64,000 nt of DNA from Diphasiastrum complanatum (GCA_029204225.1 CM055110.1:22212881-22276880); one strand, 5' to 3'. Counted from the first letter of the stretch, positions 1 through 12,110 are shown. The notes: generated by a model from the letters alone, not told the origin. A program made the numbers and translations.

Positions 1-578
1 AGCTGTGCAAGTTCAGAAGCTTTGACAGTTTGCTTGGTTGGTATGAACTGCGCCAATTTAGTTAACCTGTCAACTATTACCCAAATGGCATCATTTTGCT
101 TCCCCGTCCGAGGTAGCCCAACCACAAAGTCCATGGAAATACTTTCCCACTTTCTTTCGGGAATTTCCATGGGCATTAACAAACCAGCTGCCTTAAGTCT
201 TTTAGCTTTGTTAACTTGGCATTGCGCACACTTGCGAACATATGCCTCCACTTGACTTTTTAAGTTTGGCTAGTAAAAGTTCCTTTTTACTAAGTCAAGC
301 GTCCTTTGAGCGCCAGGGTGCCCAGCACACGGGCTGTCATGACATTCATGCAGGATTTGGGCCCTTATATCATCATTTTCTGGCACACAAACATTTCCAT
401 TCCGGAAAAGTAATCCATTCCTAATGGAATAGTCTCTTTGTATCTTGTCCTGAGGAGAAATCTTGGAATCTTGCATTCCAACCTCATCACTAGATCTAGA
501 AGAACCTGCCAGAACGTCTAGCCAAATACGACCGAAGTACCTATCGGTCTTACACAAATCTCTTAAAGACAGATACAA
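1..578 (-). pseudogene. RLG-1 integrase remnant
   Basis: The minus strand between 578 and 270 ends in an HHCC zinc-binding start ('HECHDSPCAGHPGAQRTLDLV'). From 255 to 1 the minus strand continues with the Cys pair of the zinc domain and the start of the catalytic core, including the 'SMDFVVGLPR' region. The core runs off the window edge. The plus-strand open frame at 22-255 is only its antisense. Confidence 0.75.
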
Positions 579-601
579 TTCAGATTGGATCTCAAAAAAG
601 C

Positions 602-1860
602 TTAACTGATTAACCTCTCCAATCCGGCGACACTATTAGAAGTACCCTTCCGGTACTCAATGTCATAATGAAATTCTTGGAGCATCTCTAACCATCTAGC
701 CTTACAACCCCTAAGGTCGACCGCATCGTTAATATATTTTAACGCTTGATGGCTAGTAACTATAGTAAACTGGGAGCCATACAAATAATGTCTCCAAACT
801 TTTAGGGCATGAATAACAGTAAAAAGTTCCTAAAAAGTTCCTTGTCATAGGTGGAATATCGCCTTTGAGCAGGGTCCAACTTTTTGCTTTCAAAAGCTAC
901 CGGTCTACCATCGTGATATAGGATTGCGCCTACAGCATAGTCACTGGCATCCGTTTCAAGTACATACGGCTTGTTAGGATCCACTATGTGTAGAATAGGC
1001 GTTGTAGTTACACAGTATTTGAGGTTCTCAAAACTCTGATTCAACTCTTCAATCCAAGTAACTGGAGGACTAAATTTACTGTGCCGGCTAACTCCTTTAG
1101 CCCCTCTGAGGACATTCGTCAAGGCCAATGCAATTAATGCATAGTTCAAGATGAATCTATGAAAAAACCCCGTAAAGCCCAAAAAGGACTTAACCTCTCG
1201 GATGGTTTTAGGGATAGGCCATTCACGTATCTGTCGGACTTTATTTGGGTCAATTTCTAACCCATGGTCCGAGATAATGTGACCAAGGTATACCAACCTT
1301 TTCTGGAAAAACACACATTTGGACTCCTTGGCAAAAAGCTTCTCCTGTCTAAGTAACTTTAAGACAGTCCTGAGATGCTACTCATGCTCCTCCAAGGTTT
1401 TATTGTAGATGAGAATATCATCCAAGTAGACTATTACGAACTTTCCCAGATATGGATGAAGAAGATCGTTCATCAGCTGCTGGAAGGTCGCTAGAGCATT
1501 TGTCAAGCCAAATGGTAAAACCAGAAACTCATAATGGCCGTACCTAGTTCTAAACCCGGTTTTTTCAACATCCTCAGTCTTTATGCGAATCTGATGATAC
1601 CTTGATCTCAAAGCGATTTTGGTGAAGTACTTTGCACCATGCAATCGATCAACCAGTTCATCCATTCGCGGTAAAGGATAACGGTTTTTAATCGTTAATT
1701 TATATAACTTTTTAAAGTCCACACAAAGACGAGTACCTCCGTCTTTTTTATCAACAAGGAGCACAGGTGCCCCCCAGGGAGATTTACTAGGCCTAACATG
1801 GCCCATCTTAAGGTAGTTTTGCAGTTGCCTATAAACGTCATCCTCTTCAGTAATACTCAT
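602..1860 (-). pseudogene. RLG-1 reverse transcriptase and RNase H remnant
   Basis: From 1860 down, the minus strand encodes Ty3/gypsy RT: '[15 protein letters not shown]', 'LCVDFKKL', '[11 protein letters not shown]', 'VLPFGLTNA' and the catalytic 'YLDDILIY'. Below 1314 follow the connection domain and RNase H ('LETDASDYAVGAIL', 'FESKKLDPAQ'). The frame breaks between 1378 and 1314 and again near 800. The motifs themselves are well kept, so the decay is mostly indels and stops. Confidence 0.85.
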
Positions 1861-2258
1861 CTTATATGGATACAGTGATATAGGAGAACTACCAGGAATC
1901 AGTTTAATACCATGGTCAACACCCCTAGAGGGGGGAAGACCCTCAGGAAGCTACTCAAGAAATACATAATTAAATTCTTGTCTAAGTTTCCTAAAAATTT
2001 TACCTTCCGGCGAGTTTTCTTGTTTTAGGTTATTAAACATTAATTCCATTTGGAGATTGTAAAATTGCAAACTATGTTCTTCATGGTAAGTAAAATCCTT
2101 TAACCAACACAAATAAGAACTGCAATCCACAATATCCGTACATTTAACAGTTTCCAAAGCAGAAAGCATATACGGAATAGAAATATCAACATTTCCATTC
2201 AATTGTATGAGTGAGCCGTTATGTAAGAACGACAAACTGTGTGTTACATAGTTTTTCT

Positions 2259-2883
2259 TCATAGACTCGTCCTCTCATAGAACCATTCCTTACCAAGTAT
2301 AACATCTACCCTATCTAGATTCATAATATGAAAGTCTAATTTATCCTTATAGGCTTGAATCTCTATTGGTAGACGTGGGACTATCCGGTCCCAAACTTGG
2401 CTTTCTGCTCCAGTTGCCAGCTTCACTGTGTATTGGTGGTGACTTTGCCTTGTTTCCACCTTTAGCTTCTGCAACAAATTAGCGTTAATTATGTGTGGAA
2501 CTATCGTCAAATAAAACAGTTACGGCCTGACCACCCACAACCCCCTTCATCCGAATGAGGTCATGAGGGCCAAAAACAGCCGTATTAAAACAACAATGCT
2601 CACACACAGAATTACCGGCAAAGGAAAGATCTACACTAGATATGCTAGAGTTACCTGGCGTCTTAAAAGATGCCCCTTTAGCCTTCCGTTTCTTTGGACA
2701 TTCCTTCGCGACATGACCTGGTTCCATGCAATTGAAGCACAGATTGTCGCTTCTGGCTTTCATGAAGGTTTCCTGGTCCAAGGTAGATCTTTTCTTCGAT
2801 TTCCCTAAACCTGAAACCCCTTCCTTTGCCTTGTCTTTCGTTTTCTTTGGAAAGAAAGGCTTCTTACCCTTTAGGTCGGGCAA
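2259..2883 (-). pseudogene. RLG-1 nucleocapsid zinc knuckle and protease remnant
   Basis: The segment encodes a Lys-rich stretch, then a canonical CX2CX4HX4C zinc knuckle (CFNCMEPGHVAKEC), then an aspartic protease. The protease active-site region reads 'LFDDSSTHN', where the family has Asp-Ser/Thr-Gly, so the catalytic triad is altered. A frameshift near 2490 moves the rest into the next frame, which ends with the family-typical 'VDVILGKEW'. Inactive by sequence. Confidence 0.8.
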
Positions 2884-3599
2884 GACACCAGTCTCAGCTT
2901 AGCCATCGTACGAGTATCATCGTAGATTCTGGCGAAGCGAACAACATCCTCGAGGGTAAGAGGTTGGTTCCTCCTAACCTCTAGCTGGTAGTCTCTTGGT
3001 AATCCTAGTATAAAATGCAACTTTACTTGCAAAGGATCTATTCTAGTTGCAAAACGAGAATAGACCTCTTGAAACTCTTGTAAATACTGATCCAGGGGCC
3101 GGTTCCCCATATGGATTGTTGCATACTGACGGTAAAATTCAAAATCATCAAGAATAGGAAGCAAGGCCACCTTAAAGGCCTTACAAAAATCTTCCCAATT
3201 CCTAGGAACTTCAGGCTTACCCCTTATATCTTGCCACCAGGTAAATGCTTTACCTCGCAGGTACATGACGGCGAGATTGATCTTGTTGTCCTCGGATGAA
3301 TCGTGCATGGAAAAGTGCGAATTCCATCGATCCAGCCATTGCAAGACCGCCTCTGGGGTTCTATCCTTCTTTTCCCCAGCAAAAACTTCAGGAGTGAACA
3401 AGGGTTGATGCACCAATTGCCTTAGCTGCGTCAATTCCTTGAGATCCTGCTGATCCCGACTGTGCTTAGCTTGCATATCAACAATCTGTTGCTGTAGACT
3501 GTTAATCGCTAGCATCAAAGCATCAGGGTCTAAAACAGAGGCAGATACTGTAGCCTCATGAACAGGGGACATAGGCTGTGTGGTAGGAGTAGACTCCAT
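2871..3599 (-). pseudogene. RLG-1 gag (capsid part)
   Basis: A 242-residue open frame starts at the ATG at 3599. After a coiled segment with many Gln and Leu (about residues 30-70) comes a retrotransposon gag domain, with the hallmark tryptophans of 'VLQWLDRW' and 'FTWWQDI' and the 'LDQYLQEFQEVYSRF' helix. It forms the particle shell in intact elements. The frame ends at 2871 while the zinc-knuckle part continues in a neighbouring frame, so gag is broken by a frameshift near 2880. Confidence 0.85.
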
Positions 3600-4476
3600 T
3601 TTTACAAAGAGAAGAGAGGTGAATTAAGAAGAGATGATAGAAGAGAATCAAAAGCTACTCAAGGAAGGTAGATACAAGGCTACTCTTGCTGTCTCTTCAC
3701 AAACCAAATGGTATTGTCCATGGCTGCCAAGAGGAATAAGAGAGAGCAAAGAGAAGGATGCACCACCACCTCCACCTCTTTTCACACAAAACAGATGCAT
3801 GGAAGAGGCATACCTCCCTCTCCATGCCATCCTACTATCTGCCAAGTGGCTTTGCCTTGCCACCTAGCTTCCACCTCAACTTATTGGCCAACTCTTGGCA
3901 ACCAGCCAGGTGGCCTACAGTTCCCTTCTCCCCTTCTATCTCTAGTTTTCCTTCAACCTGTCCATCGGTGGCAGACAGCAATAGGAAGAGGAAAACTTTC
4001 CTAGATTTTCAGGGAGAGCCCCGATTTTCTCAGTTGAAGATCCATAAGACATCGCAACAGGAGGGCGCTACCAACTGCCACCTCACCTGGCCTATAAGAT
4101 GCCATGTGGCAGATTTATCACTTACTTTTTGGTAACTCACGCTGGTCAAACAGCGATGGAAAAAACCATGTTTTTTGTTTATTGCTGAGGAGGGCCCATC
4201 GCGACTAAAAATCCACGATTCTTGAGCAGATTTTCATTAGGAAGGACCGCCACTTGTCCTACCCTGGACAGTGCCACGTGGCATGTCCTCCTTAGGGCCC
4301 CAGCCATTTCTTTTAAAACTTTATTACTTCAAATTTTGTAAAAAAAAATAGCGGAAGGAAAAAACCCTGAAAAATGCATAAAAAATACATGTTAGATCCG
4401 TTTTGAATCCCGTCAGAAGCATCGTAAATTACAGGAAATCTACCACGGATCAACGCACCTGTTTTCAGCATGCAGT
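3600..4476 (-). other. Untranslated leader of RLG-1
   Basis: This 877-bp stretch lies between the primer binding site and the gag start. I see no conserved coding sequence in it. Open frames on either strand here are short and low complexity. Long leaders of this kind usually carry packaging signals, but none can be pointed to here. Confidence 0.6.
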
Positions 4477-4489
4477 GGCTCTGATACCA
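4477..4489 (-). other. Primer binding site of RLG-1 (initiator tRNA-Met type)
   Basis: The minus strand reads TGGTATCAGAGCC, the standard plant retrotransposon sequence complementary to the 3' end of initiator tRNA-Met. It lies two bases inside the LTR end, where minus-strand DNA synthesis would start. Confidence 0.85.
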
Positions 4490-4491
4490 TA

Positions 4492-4936
4492 TGTTACATT
4501 CTTACTTACTGCAAACCTCCAGGTGCCGGTTAACCACAAGAGACCGAACGATTCACGTTCCACCCCGCTGTAGGACCTAATCCGGGTCCACCCACCGCCC
4601 TGGCCTGTGACCGTATCAAGTTGGATCCGATCTCCTTCCCAGACGGCGTCCCATACCACCGCCTAGGCTCTCAGCCATCTCCTGCCTCACGCTAGCAAAC
4701 ATCTTGGCCGTGCACACGCTCTCCATCCACCTCCTCCTAGGTAGATAGAATGGATGGCAAATGAGCCCTCCTCCCCTTGTATACCTCCAAGGAGAGAGAC
4801 TCCAAGCCATGTGCACTCCTGGATCATGACACGTGGCAACCATGCAGGTTCACGAGTCACCGGTCAAGTCTACATGCCCAATCATCGTCCAGTCTCAAGT
4901 CTGGGTTTGGGACCCAAGGGAGTTGGGTCCCTAACA
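4492..4936 (-). repeat. 5' LTR of RLG-1 (445 bp)
   Basis: On the minus strand the LTR starts TGTTAGGGACC and ends AATGTAACA, giving the TG...CA ends and short inverted termini (TGTTA/TAACA) of an LTR. It abuts the primer binding site on one side and LINE coding sequence on the other. The partner 3' LTR is outside the window, so LTR identity, and hence age, cannot be judged. Confidence 0.75.
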
Positions 4937-5385
4937 AGTTCCTCTTTTTTGTCCAGACCATCCACACTGCAGCTTCCATTGTCTTTCCATCCCCACGGCC
5001 CAAACACCAAAGATGTAATAGACCCCATAATCCTTGGTATGACCATGAATGCATCCACCTCAATCAGAAGCTCATATATGCTCAGTCCCATCTTCCCCAT
5101 ATGACCAAAACCATATCTCGTGTCTATTGTAGAACCACCACGAAAAAGAAAATTGCATACGAGATTGGCCAAGGTAAGAAAATGATGGATCTCCTCTTCA
5201 GTTCCTCCTCAGGTTCATTCTGGAAGAAGTTCCTTCCACGGTCACCTCCACCACGGATTACAGACCTCAGCACTTGGGTCACATATGCCACATCATTGTA
5301 CACCATCCCAAATACCCCTCCTCTTCCCACCTCTTGTGTCACGGATACTTCTGCCATATTCACGAACGACCTTATAGAGAGAACC
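4937..5385 (+). pseudogene. LINE-A ORF2 fragment, part 1
   Basis: The frame running to about 5385 matches, residue by residue, the linker between endonuclease and RT in the LINE-B ORF2 at about 50100-49700. Shared landmarks are 'HTAA', 'PWYDDEC'/'PWYDHEC', 'LLYSSSTGAFW'/'LLFSSSSGSFW', 'PRAPPP'/'PRSPPP' and 'YATALYTI'/'YATSLYTI'. It is cut on the left by the RLG-1 LTR. On the right it is cut at the codons for Asp-Leu-Ile-Glu by RLG-2, and resumes in the correct frame at 15759. Confidence 0.85.
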
Positions 5386-6119
5386 TTCGCCCGATTCACT
5401 GTGCTTAGATGTGATTCAGATCTATCTACTGCCAGGTCGGCGAAGAATAATACCAAAAATAGAAAGGGTTTCAGAGGATCAGTTGTCATATTGTCATATT
5501 TTTGCCAAAAAAAGTCACTTTTTTGCAAAATTACCAGTATTACTCTTGATCCTTCCCCAGAACCTTCGCCAAGTTTCCAGAACATTCTATTTATAAAAAA
5601 ATACTAATTTTGAGTTCGACGAAGATTCATCTTGATCAGATCACAAAAAATCTTGATTTTTACCCTCGCCAGATTACAGAAACTGTATTTCCTTGTGTCA
5701 GAAACTTTCGCCCGGTTTTCCATAGTTTTATCTGTGTCAGATCTTCCATCTGAGAAGTCGGTGAAGGTTATTTCCCAAGAAATTGCCAGAAAAGTGTTCA
5801 GAGAGTTTTTTTTTCCCAAAATAGCACTGTTTAATTTTCGCCGAGCCAACCTTCGCCTAGAGAACAGTCCTATTTTTAGTTTTTGATTTTCCAGATCAAG
5901 TCTCTGTCAAAATTTGGATCAAATCTGATATATTCTGAATTGGATTCTGAGAGATTTATCATTTTTGAGAAATATCGATTGATCGAATTTCGGAAAGTTT
6001 TTCATCATATAGAATCAGATTCTTGAAAAGTGGAATAGAGCTAGCAGATCTAATCTGAGATAGTTTTTTGGAAAAATCTATATCCAATCTCATTATCGAT
6101 TTGATCTAAATTTGTAAAG
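5386..6119 (+). other. RLG-2 leader with repeated CTTCGCC / GGCGAAG modules
   Basis: The 734 bp before gag are AT-rich and non-coding. They contain the word AACCTTCGCC or close variants near 5382, 5561, 5703 and 5848. Partly complementary words (GGCGAAG and similar) occur near 5439, 5618 and 5760. The pairs are 45-60 bp apart, so each could fold into a weak hairpin. A similar pair recurs near 11975-12041. Confidence 0.5.
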
Positions 6120-8089
6120 ATGGCTGCCCCTGGAGCTGCTCCTGGAGGTGCTCCACAGGAGGTCAATCCAATTATTGTTAGAAGAGCACCCCGATTGGAT
6201 CTACCCAAATATAATGGATTAACAGATCCAGTTAGATTTCTTCAGATCTATGTTGAATCCTGTGAGGTCTATGGTGAGATTTATCCTCAAGATAAACTTA
6301 AGCTGTTTCCTATGGCCTTAACAAGCGCAGCACAAGATTGGTACTATAACCAAGATGAAACTGAGCGTACAGATTGGGAGGTTGTTAAACGAGCCCTTAT
6401 CACACGGTTCAAACCGCGGAAGTTTATGGAAGACCCTTTCCTACTTCTAAGTAAAATTAAAATGGGAAAGAGGGAAACGGTTCGAGATTACATCGAAAGG
6501 GTGAAACGTCTTAGATCTGAATGCGAACCTGAGCTGATTAATGAAAATGCCATTGCAATTTGATGAGAAGATCAAAGCATTGGAAAACTTCCACGGAGAA
6601 GCGAACAAGGAACCTGAGAAGTTTGCAAAGACTTTTCCTACCAGGGAAAATATCTGGTGTTCTATTTGTACAGGAAATCACACAGTGAACGAGTGTCCTC
6701 AATTGAAAAAACGAATGGAAATCAGTGTTTGACCATGAGACTGCTTTTTGCAACTTCAACCCTCGGATAATTCAGCAACGGTATGCCCAGATGGGATATC
6801 GAGATCCACAGTTTGGAGGAAATCCAGCAGCAAGACTACGACAATCTACTCTTGGATACCTGGAACGTCTAGCTTTGCCTGCCCCACCAAACGCTCCTCC
6901 TGCCAATTTGATGGAACCAGAACCTTACGGAAGTGCTGAGCAATGGAGCTATGGTAATGATCAGGAAGGTGGATCTTCAGAACAGTATGCCATTTATGCT
7001 GCCGCTCAACAACAAGCCTTGAGAAATTGGACCAGAGCACCACTTGGATGCTTTGCATGTGGAGAAAATCACAGAGTTGCAGAATGCCCAAATAAAGGAA
7101 AATTTGTACCATTCTGTCGTGATTGTGGATATGGACATTGCTATAAAGACTGTCCAGCAAAATCGAAGCCACCACCAGCTACAGCACCTGTAAATTTGAT
7201 AACCATCAAGCAAGGATCAATAGCTCAAAATAAACCAAGTGCACTCTTGATGGTGGTCACCAGAGCACAAAAGCAAAAAGAACCAGTAGTGGATCCAGTA
7301 CCTGCTGATTCTATACCATTGAACGAAACACCAACAACATCGGGAGTCTATCCAAATCTTAATGCAGAAAAACGAAGATATCAGGATATGAGACAGTGGA
7401 TTAAACATCTGCAAGAAGAAGAGGAACTTGAAGCTGCTAAAGTAACAGCTGAAGTTCGGTCTTCACCATTGCAGCCTCCAAGAAATTTACGTACGGATAT
7501 GAATGATCAATTACATCATCACGAAGAACCCTTCAAGATGACTGAACCGGAAGCACCGCATACAGAATTACTCATGAACATTTTGTCTAGCAAGATCAAT
7601 ATTTCATTGGGAGAGTTCCTAAAGTTGGTGCCAAAAGCAAAAGAAGTCTTAGCGCAAAAGTTAGCTCAAGAAGAACCAGAAGTCCATCAGGAGCCGCTTT
7701 TTTGTGCTGGATTTGAAGAATCTAACGATGTACTCCATGTTGGAGCCGCTTGGGAAAGTGAACAAAAGAATATCACTCTGCCGATACAACATAGACAATT
7801 TTCTAAAGAAGCAGCCGTGATAGATGGCGGTTCAGGAGTTAACCTGATTTCTACAAAGCTATGTACAAAATGGGGCTTTACAAAGATTAAGCCTACTACT
7901 TTTGCTATTAAGCTAGCTGATCAAACGACAGTTCGTCCACGAGGAATGGTGGAAGATATACCTGTCAAGATTGCAGGAGTACAGTTCATCATTACTTTCG
8001 TCTTAATGGACTTACCAGAAGCACCAAATGTCTATCGAGTTCTCTTAGGACGTCCATGGTTACGAATTGCGCAAGTAATTCATAACTAG
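6120..8089 (+). pseudogene. RLG-2 gag, three zinc knuckles and protease
   Basis: Gag starts at the ATG at 6120 (MAAPGAAPGG...), after a long AT-rich leader. A capsid domain follows (6180-6540; 'PRLDLPKYNGL', 'AQDWYYNQDE', 'RFKPRKFMEDP'). The frame ends at a TGA near 6561 and moves to other frames after 6541 and 6725. Three zinc knuckles follow: CSICTGNHTVNEC (near 6657), CFACGENHRVAEC (near 7050) and CRDCGYGHCYKDC (near 7117). All have the spacing CX2CX3HX4C instead of the usual CX2CX4HX4C. The protease is at about 7800-8080 ('VIDGGSGVNLI', 'RVLLGRPWL') and ends at an in-frame TAG at 8087. Confidence 0.85.
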
Positions 8090-10141
8090 GGTACCGGAAA
8101 AATCACTTTTGAAAATCGTGAACGTGCAGTTAAAGTTGATCCTACGACTTGGACTATCAAACCAGTGGTTCAAAAAGCAGATGACGATTCATCAACAACG
8201 GATCACACTTGTGATCGACCAGAAAAAAAATTGGGAGTTCACTACGATTCTCAAACGGATACTGTCAATTGGAACGAAGCTCTTGCAACATTTGATTGTA
8301 CAGCAGGATATATGTGTCAACAAGATATTCAATCAAAGTTGAGCGAGATTTCCTTATTAGATCGAACTTTGGATACGCCAATCACGTTTCCACTAAATGT
8401 GCTGAATGCAGCCTGGATATCAACAGAACCTATACCAGATCCAATTGAGGATGATCTCATACCAGTGAGCCATGCCTTAACTTATGATGGCAATGCAGAA
8501 CTTACGGATGAACAGATTCTACATCATATGGATCCGACCAGATTTGGAGTGCGTAATGTTCCTGATGAACCAACAATCAAATCGCCCAAAGCAGTTATAT
8601 TGAAGGGAGACAGGATCACAGGTTCGATGACGAAGAAACAAGCTAAGCAACATTATAATACGGTCCTGAAATGGGAAAATCCCCCTCAAAAGATCGATTC
8701 AAAGGAAGTGCCACCTCTATTGGATAAAGGCAAAGGAAAAGTCAAGAATGATCCTTCAAGTCAGATTTTCAGCAGGACATCATCGTCTAGGAAGTCTTCA
8801 CCTGTGAAGAAAGATTTATCATCCCGAAAGTCATCACCTCCACGATCAACTCCTACTAAGAAGGCTAAACGAAGATCCAAGACAAGTCCTTTCGAAAAAG
8901 AACAAGCAACTGTAGTCCAGCATGATATGCCAGAGCATTTTAAACGTTATTCACTGGATGATGTGGTTATCATGTTACCTGAAGCACATCGTGAACCTGA
9001 AGAACACATGCCGGAATCTAAAGAGGTTTACGATGGCCCAGCTAGGACGCAGCCAATGAATCTTGCCGAACCAGGAGAACCGGAAAAGATTGTACAAGTG
9101 GAATCACAACTTACTCCTGAACAGTATCAAGCACTCCGTTTGTTACTTATTAAGTATCAAGATTGCTTTGCATGGACTTATCAAGATTTGAAGGGTATTC
9201 CGACATCAGTGATTGAACATACCATACCTTTAGTACCTGATGCAGTTCCAAAGGTTACAAAGTTCTATTGTTGTAATCCTAATGTGGCAGATCTGATAAA
9301 GAAAGAACTTCATAGATTGCTTGACGCCGATTTCATTTATGAGATCGAGCATACCGAATGAATTTCACCGATTGTCAGTGTTCCTAAGAAAAATGGGAAA
9401 TTGTGAATCTGTGTGAATCTCAAAGCATTGAATAAAGTGACACGGAAGGATCACTTTCCGTTACCTTTTACTGAAAGCATTTTGGATCGCCTTAATGGAG
9501 CGGAAGCTTATAGTTTCCTGGATGGATTTAGTGGCTACAACCAGGTTAAGATTGCACCTGCTGATCGCCACAAAACTGCTTTTGCAACAGAATGGGGCAC
9601 CTATGCTTACAAAGTAATGTCGTGTGGACTCTGTAATGCACCAAGTTCATTCCAAAGAGTAATGCAATTTGCCTTTAAAGATTATCTGCAGAAATTCCTT
9701 GAAATCTACTTGGACGACTTGGGAGTTCATAGTACAGATACAGACCACCTGGATCGATTGGAGAAAGTATTTGAAAGATGTCGCAAATATCAGATTTCTC
9801 TAAATCCAAAAAAATGCCAGATATGGGTTTCGCAAGGGGTTGTGCTTGGACATGTGATATCAAGACATGGTATTGCCACCGATTATTCTAAGATCAAAGT
9901 TATTGTGGAATTGCCACCGCCAGCAAGAATTCGAGGAGTTTATGTGTTTATGGGCCATGCGAACTACAAACTAACTATTGTTCCTATTTGGACAGTAGAG
10001 GCGTTAGAAGCCTTTGAAAAGTTAAAAAAAAGCATTATCTTCAGCACCAATACTGCGTTCTCCAGATTGGACATTAGAGTTTCATGTTCATACGGATGCC
10101 TCAAAATATGCCATTGGATCAGTTTTGACGCAGCCAGGTGA
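8090..10141 (+). pseudogene. RLG-2 linker and reverse transcriptase
   Basis: Reading continues in the same frame as the protease after the TAG at 8087. A long, poorly conserved linker (8165-9050) includes a Ser/Lys-rich patch ('SSRKSSPVKK'). RT follows from about 9100 ('QDCFAWTYQDLKGI', 'ISPIVSVPKKNGKL', 'NLKALNKVTRKDHFPLPF', 'YLDDLGVHS', 'VVLGHVISRHG'). In-frame TGA stops interrupt it near 9359 and 9404, both at codons easily reached by one transition. A frameshift near 10075 ends this frame at 10141. The YLDD catalytic motif is intact. Confidence 0.85.
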
Positions 10142-11770
10142 CTATAAGAAGGATTATCCTATACGATTTGCAAGCAGACAACTTACAGATTCAGAGAAAA
10201 ATTATTCAACAACAGAACGTGAAGCGCTAGCCATGATTTTTTTTGTTCGGAAATTTCGTCACTACCTCATGGAAACGCACTTTGCATTTTATACGGATCA
10301 TCAACCGTTACTTAACTTAGTAAATAAGACGTGTAATACTGGACGTATTGCAAGATGGTTATTATTATTGACTGAATTTGACTTTCAAATTGTGGTCAGA
10401 AAGGGGAAGCAACATTATCTAGCTGATCACGTTTTGCGAATTGAATCCGCACCAGTTAATACTGAAGTGGATGATGAACTGCCAGATGTTGCGTTGTTCT
10501 ATGTTGAAGCAGTACCTGAGTGGGCGGCAGATATTGTTGAGTACCTGATGCTAGGACAACCGAATGACTCTTTGACAAAAGTACAGAAAAGGCAATTGAT
10601 TCATAAGGCTCAACCTTATCAATTAATTGCAGGACAATTGTACCGTCGTGGATCAGATAATATTTTACGAAGATGTGTTTTACCACATGAAGTATCAGAT
10701 TTAATCATGTTTTCACATGATGGCATGGGTGGAGGACACTTCTCTACAGATATTACTGTTCGCAAACTTTTGCAATCCGGTTGTTGGTGGCCTACGCTTC
10801 ATAAGGACACATAAAATTTTATTCAGACATGTCATGTCTGCCAACGAGCACGACAGCCTACTCGACATAATTATGAACCCTTACATCCGGTTTTATCGCA
10901 AGCACCGTTTGAAAAATGGGGACTGGATTATGTTGGTCCTATTCATCCTGTTGCGCAAGGATCTCAGGCCCGATACATTATCGTCACAACTGATTATATG
11001 ACCAAGTGGGTTGAAGCCAAAGCTATCAGAGTGGCTGATGCGAATATGAAAATATTAAAATCAGATTTGGATGTCCGATTGAAATTGTTAGCGATCGGCG
11101 TACACACTTTGTTAATCAAACAATAAAGTGTTTACTGGAAGATTTTTTTGTTATACACAGATTTAGTACTCCCTATTATCCCAGAGGGCATGGCCAAGCT
11201 GAATCTTCCAATAAGATTCTCTGCACCATTATGACAAAGACAGTTGAAGCGAGTCGGTCTGATTGGGAACATAAACTGTATGCAGCATTATGGGCATTCA
11301 GAATCGCTTACAAAAATAGTACAAATCAAACACCTTTTCAACTGGTTTATGGTCAAGATGTTGTTATGCCAATTGAATTTTTAATCCCATCTTTACGCAT
11401 AGCAGCAACCGAACGATTAAATGATGATATGTCTTTACAACTCCGTCATAAAGCGTTGCACAAATTATGTGAAACCCGATTGATGGCAGTTCATGGCTTA
11501 GCAGCAGAGAAAGCCCGCCGCAAGGCATGGCACGATCGTCGATTGCACAAAAAGGATCTGAAAGAAGGAGATCTTGCATTGATGTACAAAACCAAGCTGA
11601 TCAAGGGTAAGTTGAAGTTTACCGGGGAAGGCCCGTATAAAGTGAAGGAAATCCTGAACTATGGCGCAGTAATTCTTGAGCACTTGGACGGAAAACGATT
11701 TGATACTCCGGTAAATGGCAGTCGATTACGCAAGTTTTGGCAGACTGCTCCGCCAGTTCAGCAAGCCTGA
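10075..11770 (+). pseudogene. RLG-2 RNase H and integrase
   Basis: After the frameshift, RNase H begins with 'TDASKYAIGSVL' and includes 'TEREALAMIF' and 'YTDHQPLL'. The integrase zinc domain (HHCC) spans about 10710-10850 and is interrupted by a TAA at 10812. The core has 'WGLDYVGPIHP' and 'TDYMTKWVEA' (about 10910-11035). A gap or deletion near 11040-11070 is followed by 'CPIEIVSD', 'FSTPYYPRGHGQAE' and a long C-terminal part ending at 11770 (open frame from 11231). The catalytic Asp and Glu landmarks are recognisable, but the core is broken. Confidence 0.8.
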
Positions 11771-12110
11771 TCTCAATATATTTTAATTTTATTTGTTTTT
11801 CAATTTTTTGTTTTCAGTATTTAATTTGCTGACTTTTTTGGAAAAAGACAGTTACAAAAAAAAAAAAAAAAAGTCAGGAAGTCATCAGCATAGGAAAAAG
11901 GAAGCACAGAATTTTTGATGGAAAATGCCTTAGAAAACCACTGTTTTGGGCAGATTTGGCCAATACAGTATTAGAAACGTTCGCTGAGCTCTCAAACTGT
12001 ACATCCACCCTTGATTTATCTAAATTGAGGTGGGCGAAGGTTCCTGACAAGAAAATTCCTGTATTGCCTTCTGATACACTTTCACGTGTTATAATTCCTT
12101 TCTGATCATC
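11771..12110 (+). other. Spacer between RLG-2 pol and third ORF
   Basis: This is 340 bp of T-rich and A-rich sequence, including an A17 run near 11856. It ends with another pair of CTTCGCC/GGCGAAG-like words (near 11975 and 12032), as in the leader. No coding sequence is recognised. It may hold a splice or internal start signal for the third ORF, but none can be shown. Confidence 0.45.

Larger units (their letters stand above)
1..4936 (-). mobile_element. Ty3/gypsy LTR retrotransposon RLG-1 (5' part, decayed)
   Basis: Read on the minus strand, the order is LTR (4936-4492), tRNA-Met-type primer binding site, untranslated leader, gag, zinc knuckle, protease, reverse transcriptase, RNase H, integrase. 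That order, with integrase last, is diagnostic of Ty3/gypsy. The window starts inside the integrase, so the 3' LTR lies outside. The coding part is split over several frames by stops and frameshifts, so the element is dead. It is inserted in LINE-A: LINE sequence begins immediately at 4937, next to the LTR terminus. Confidence 0.85.

Noticed and set aside
22-255. Plus-strand open frame of 77 codons
   Set aside because: It is the antisense of the RLG-1 integrase core read on the minus strand.
5124-5585. 153-codon minus-strand frame
   Set aside because: Antisense to LINE-A ORF2 and the RLG-2 leader. The plus-strand reading aligns with LINE-B.
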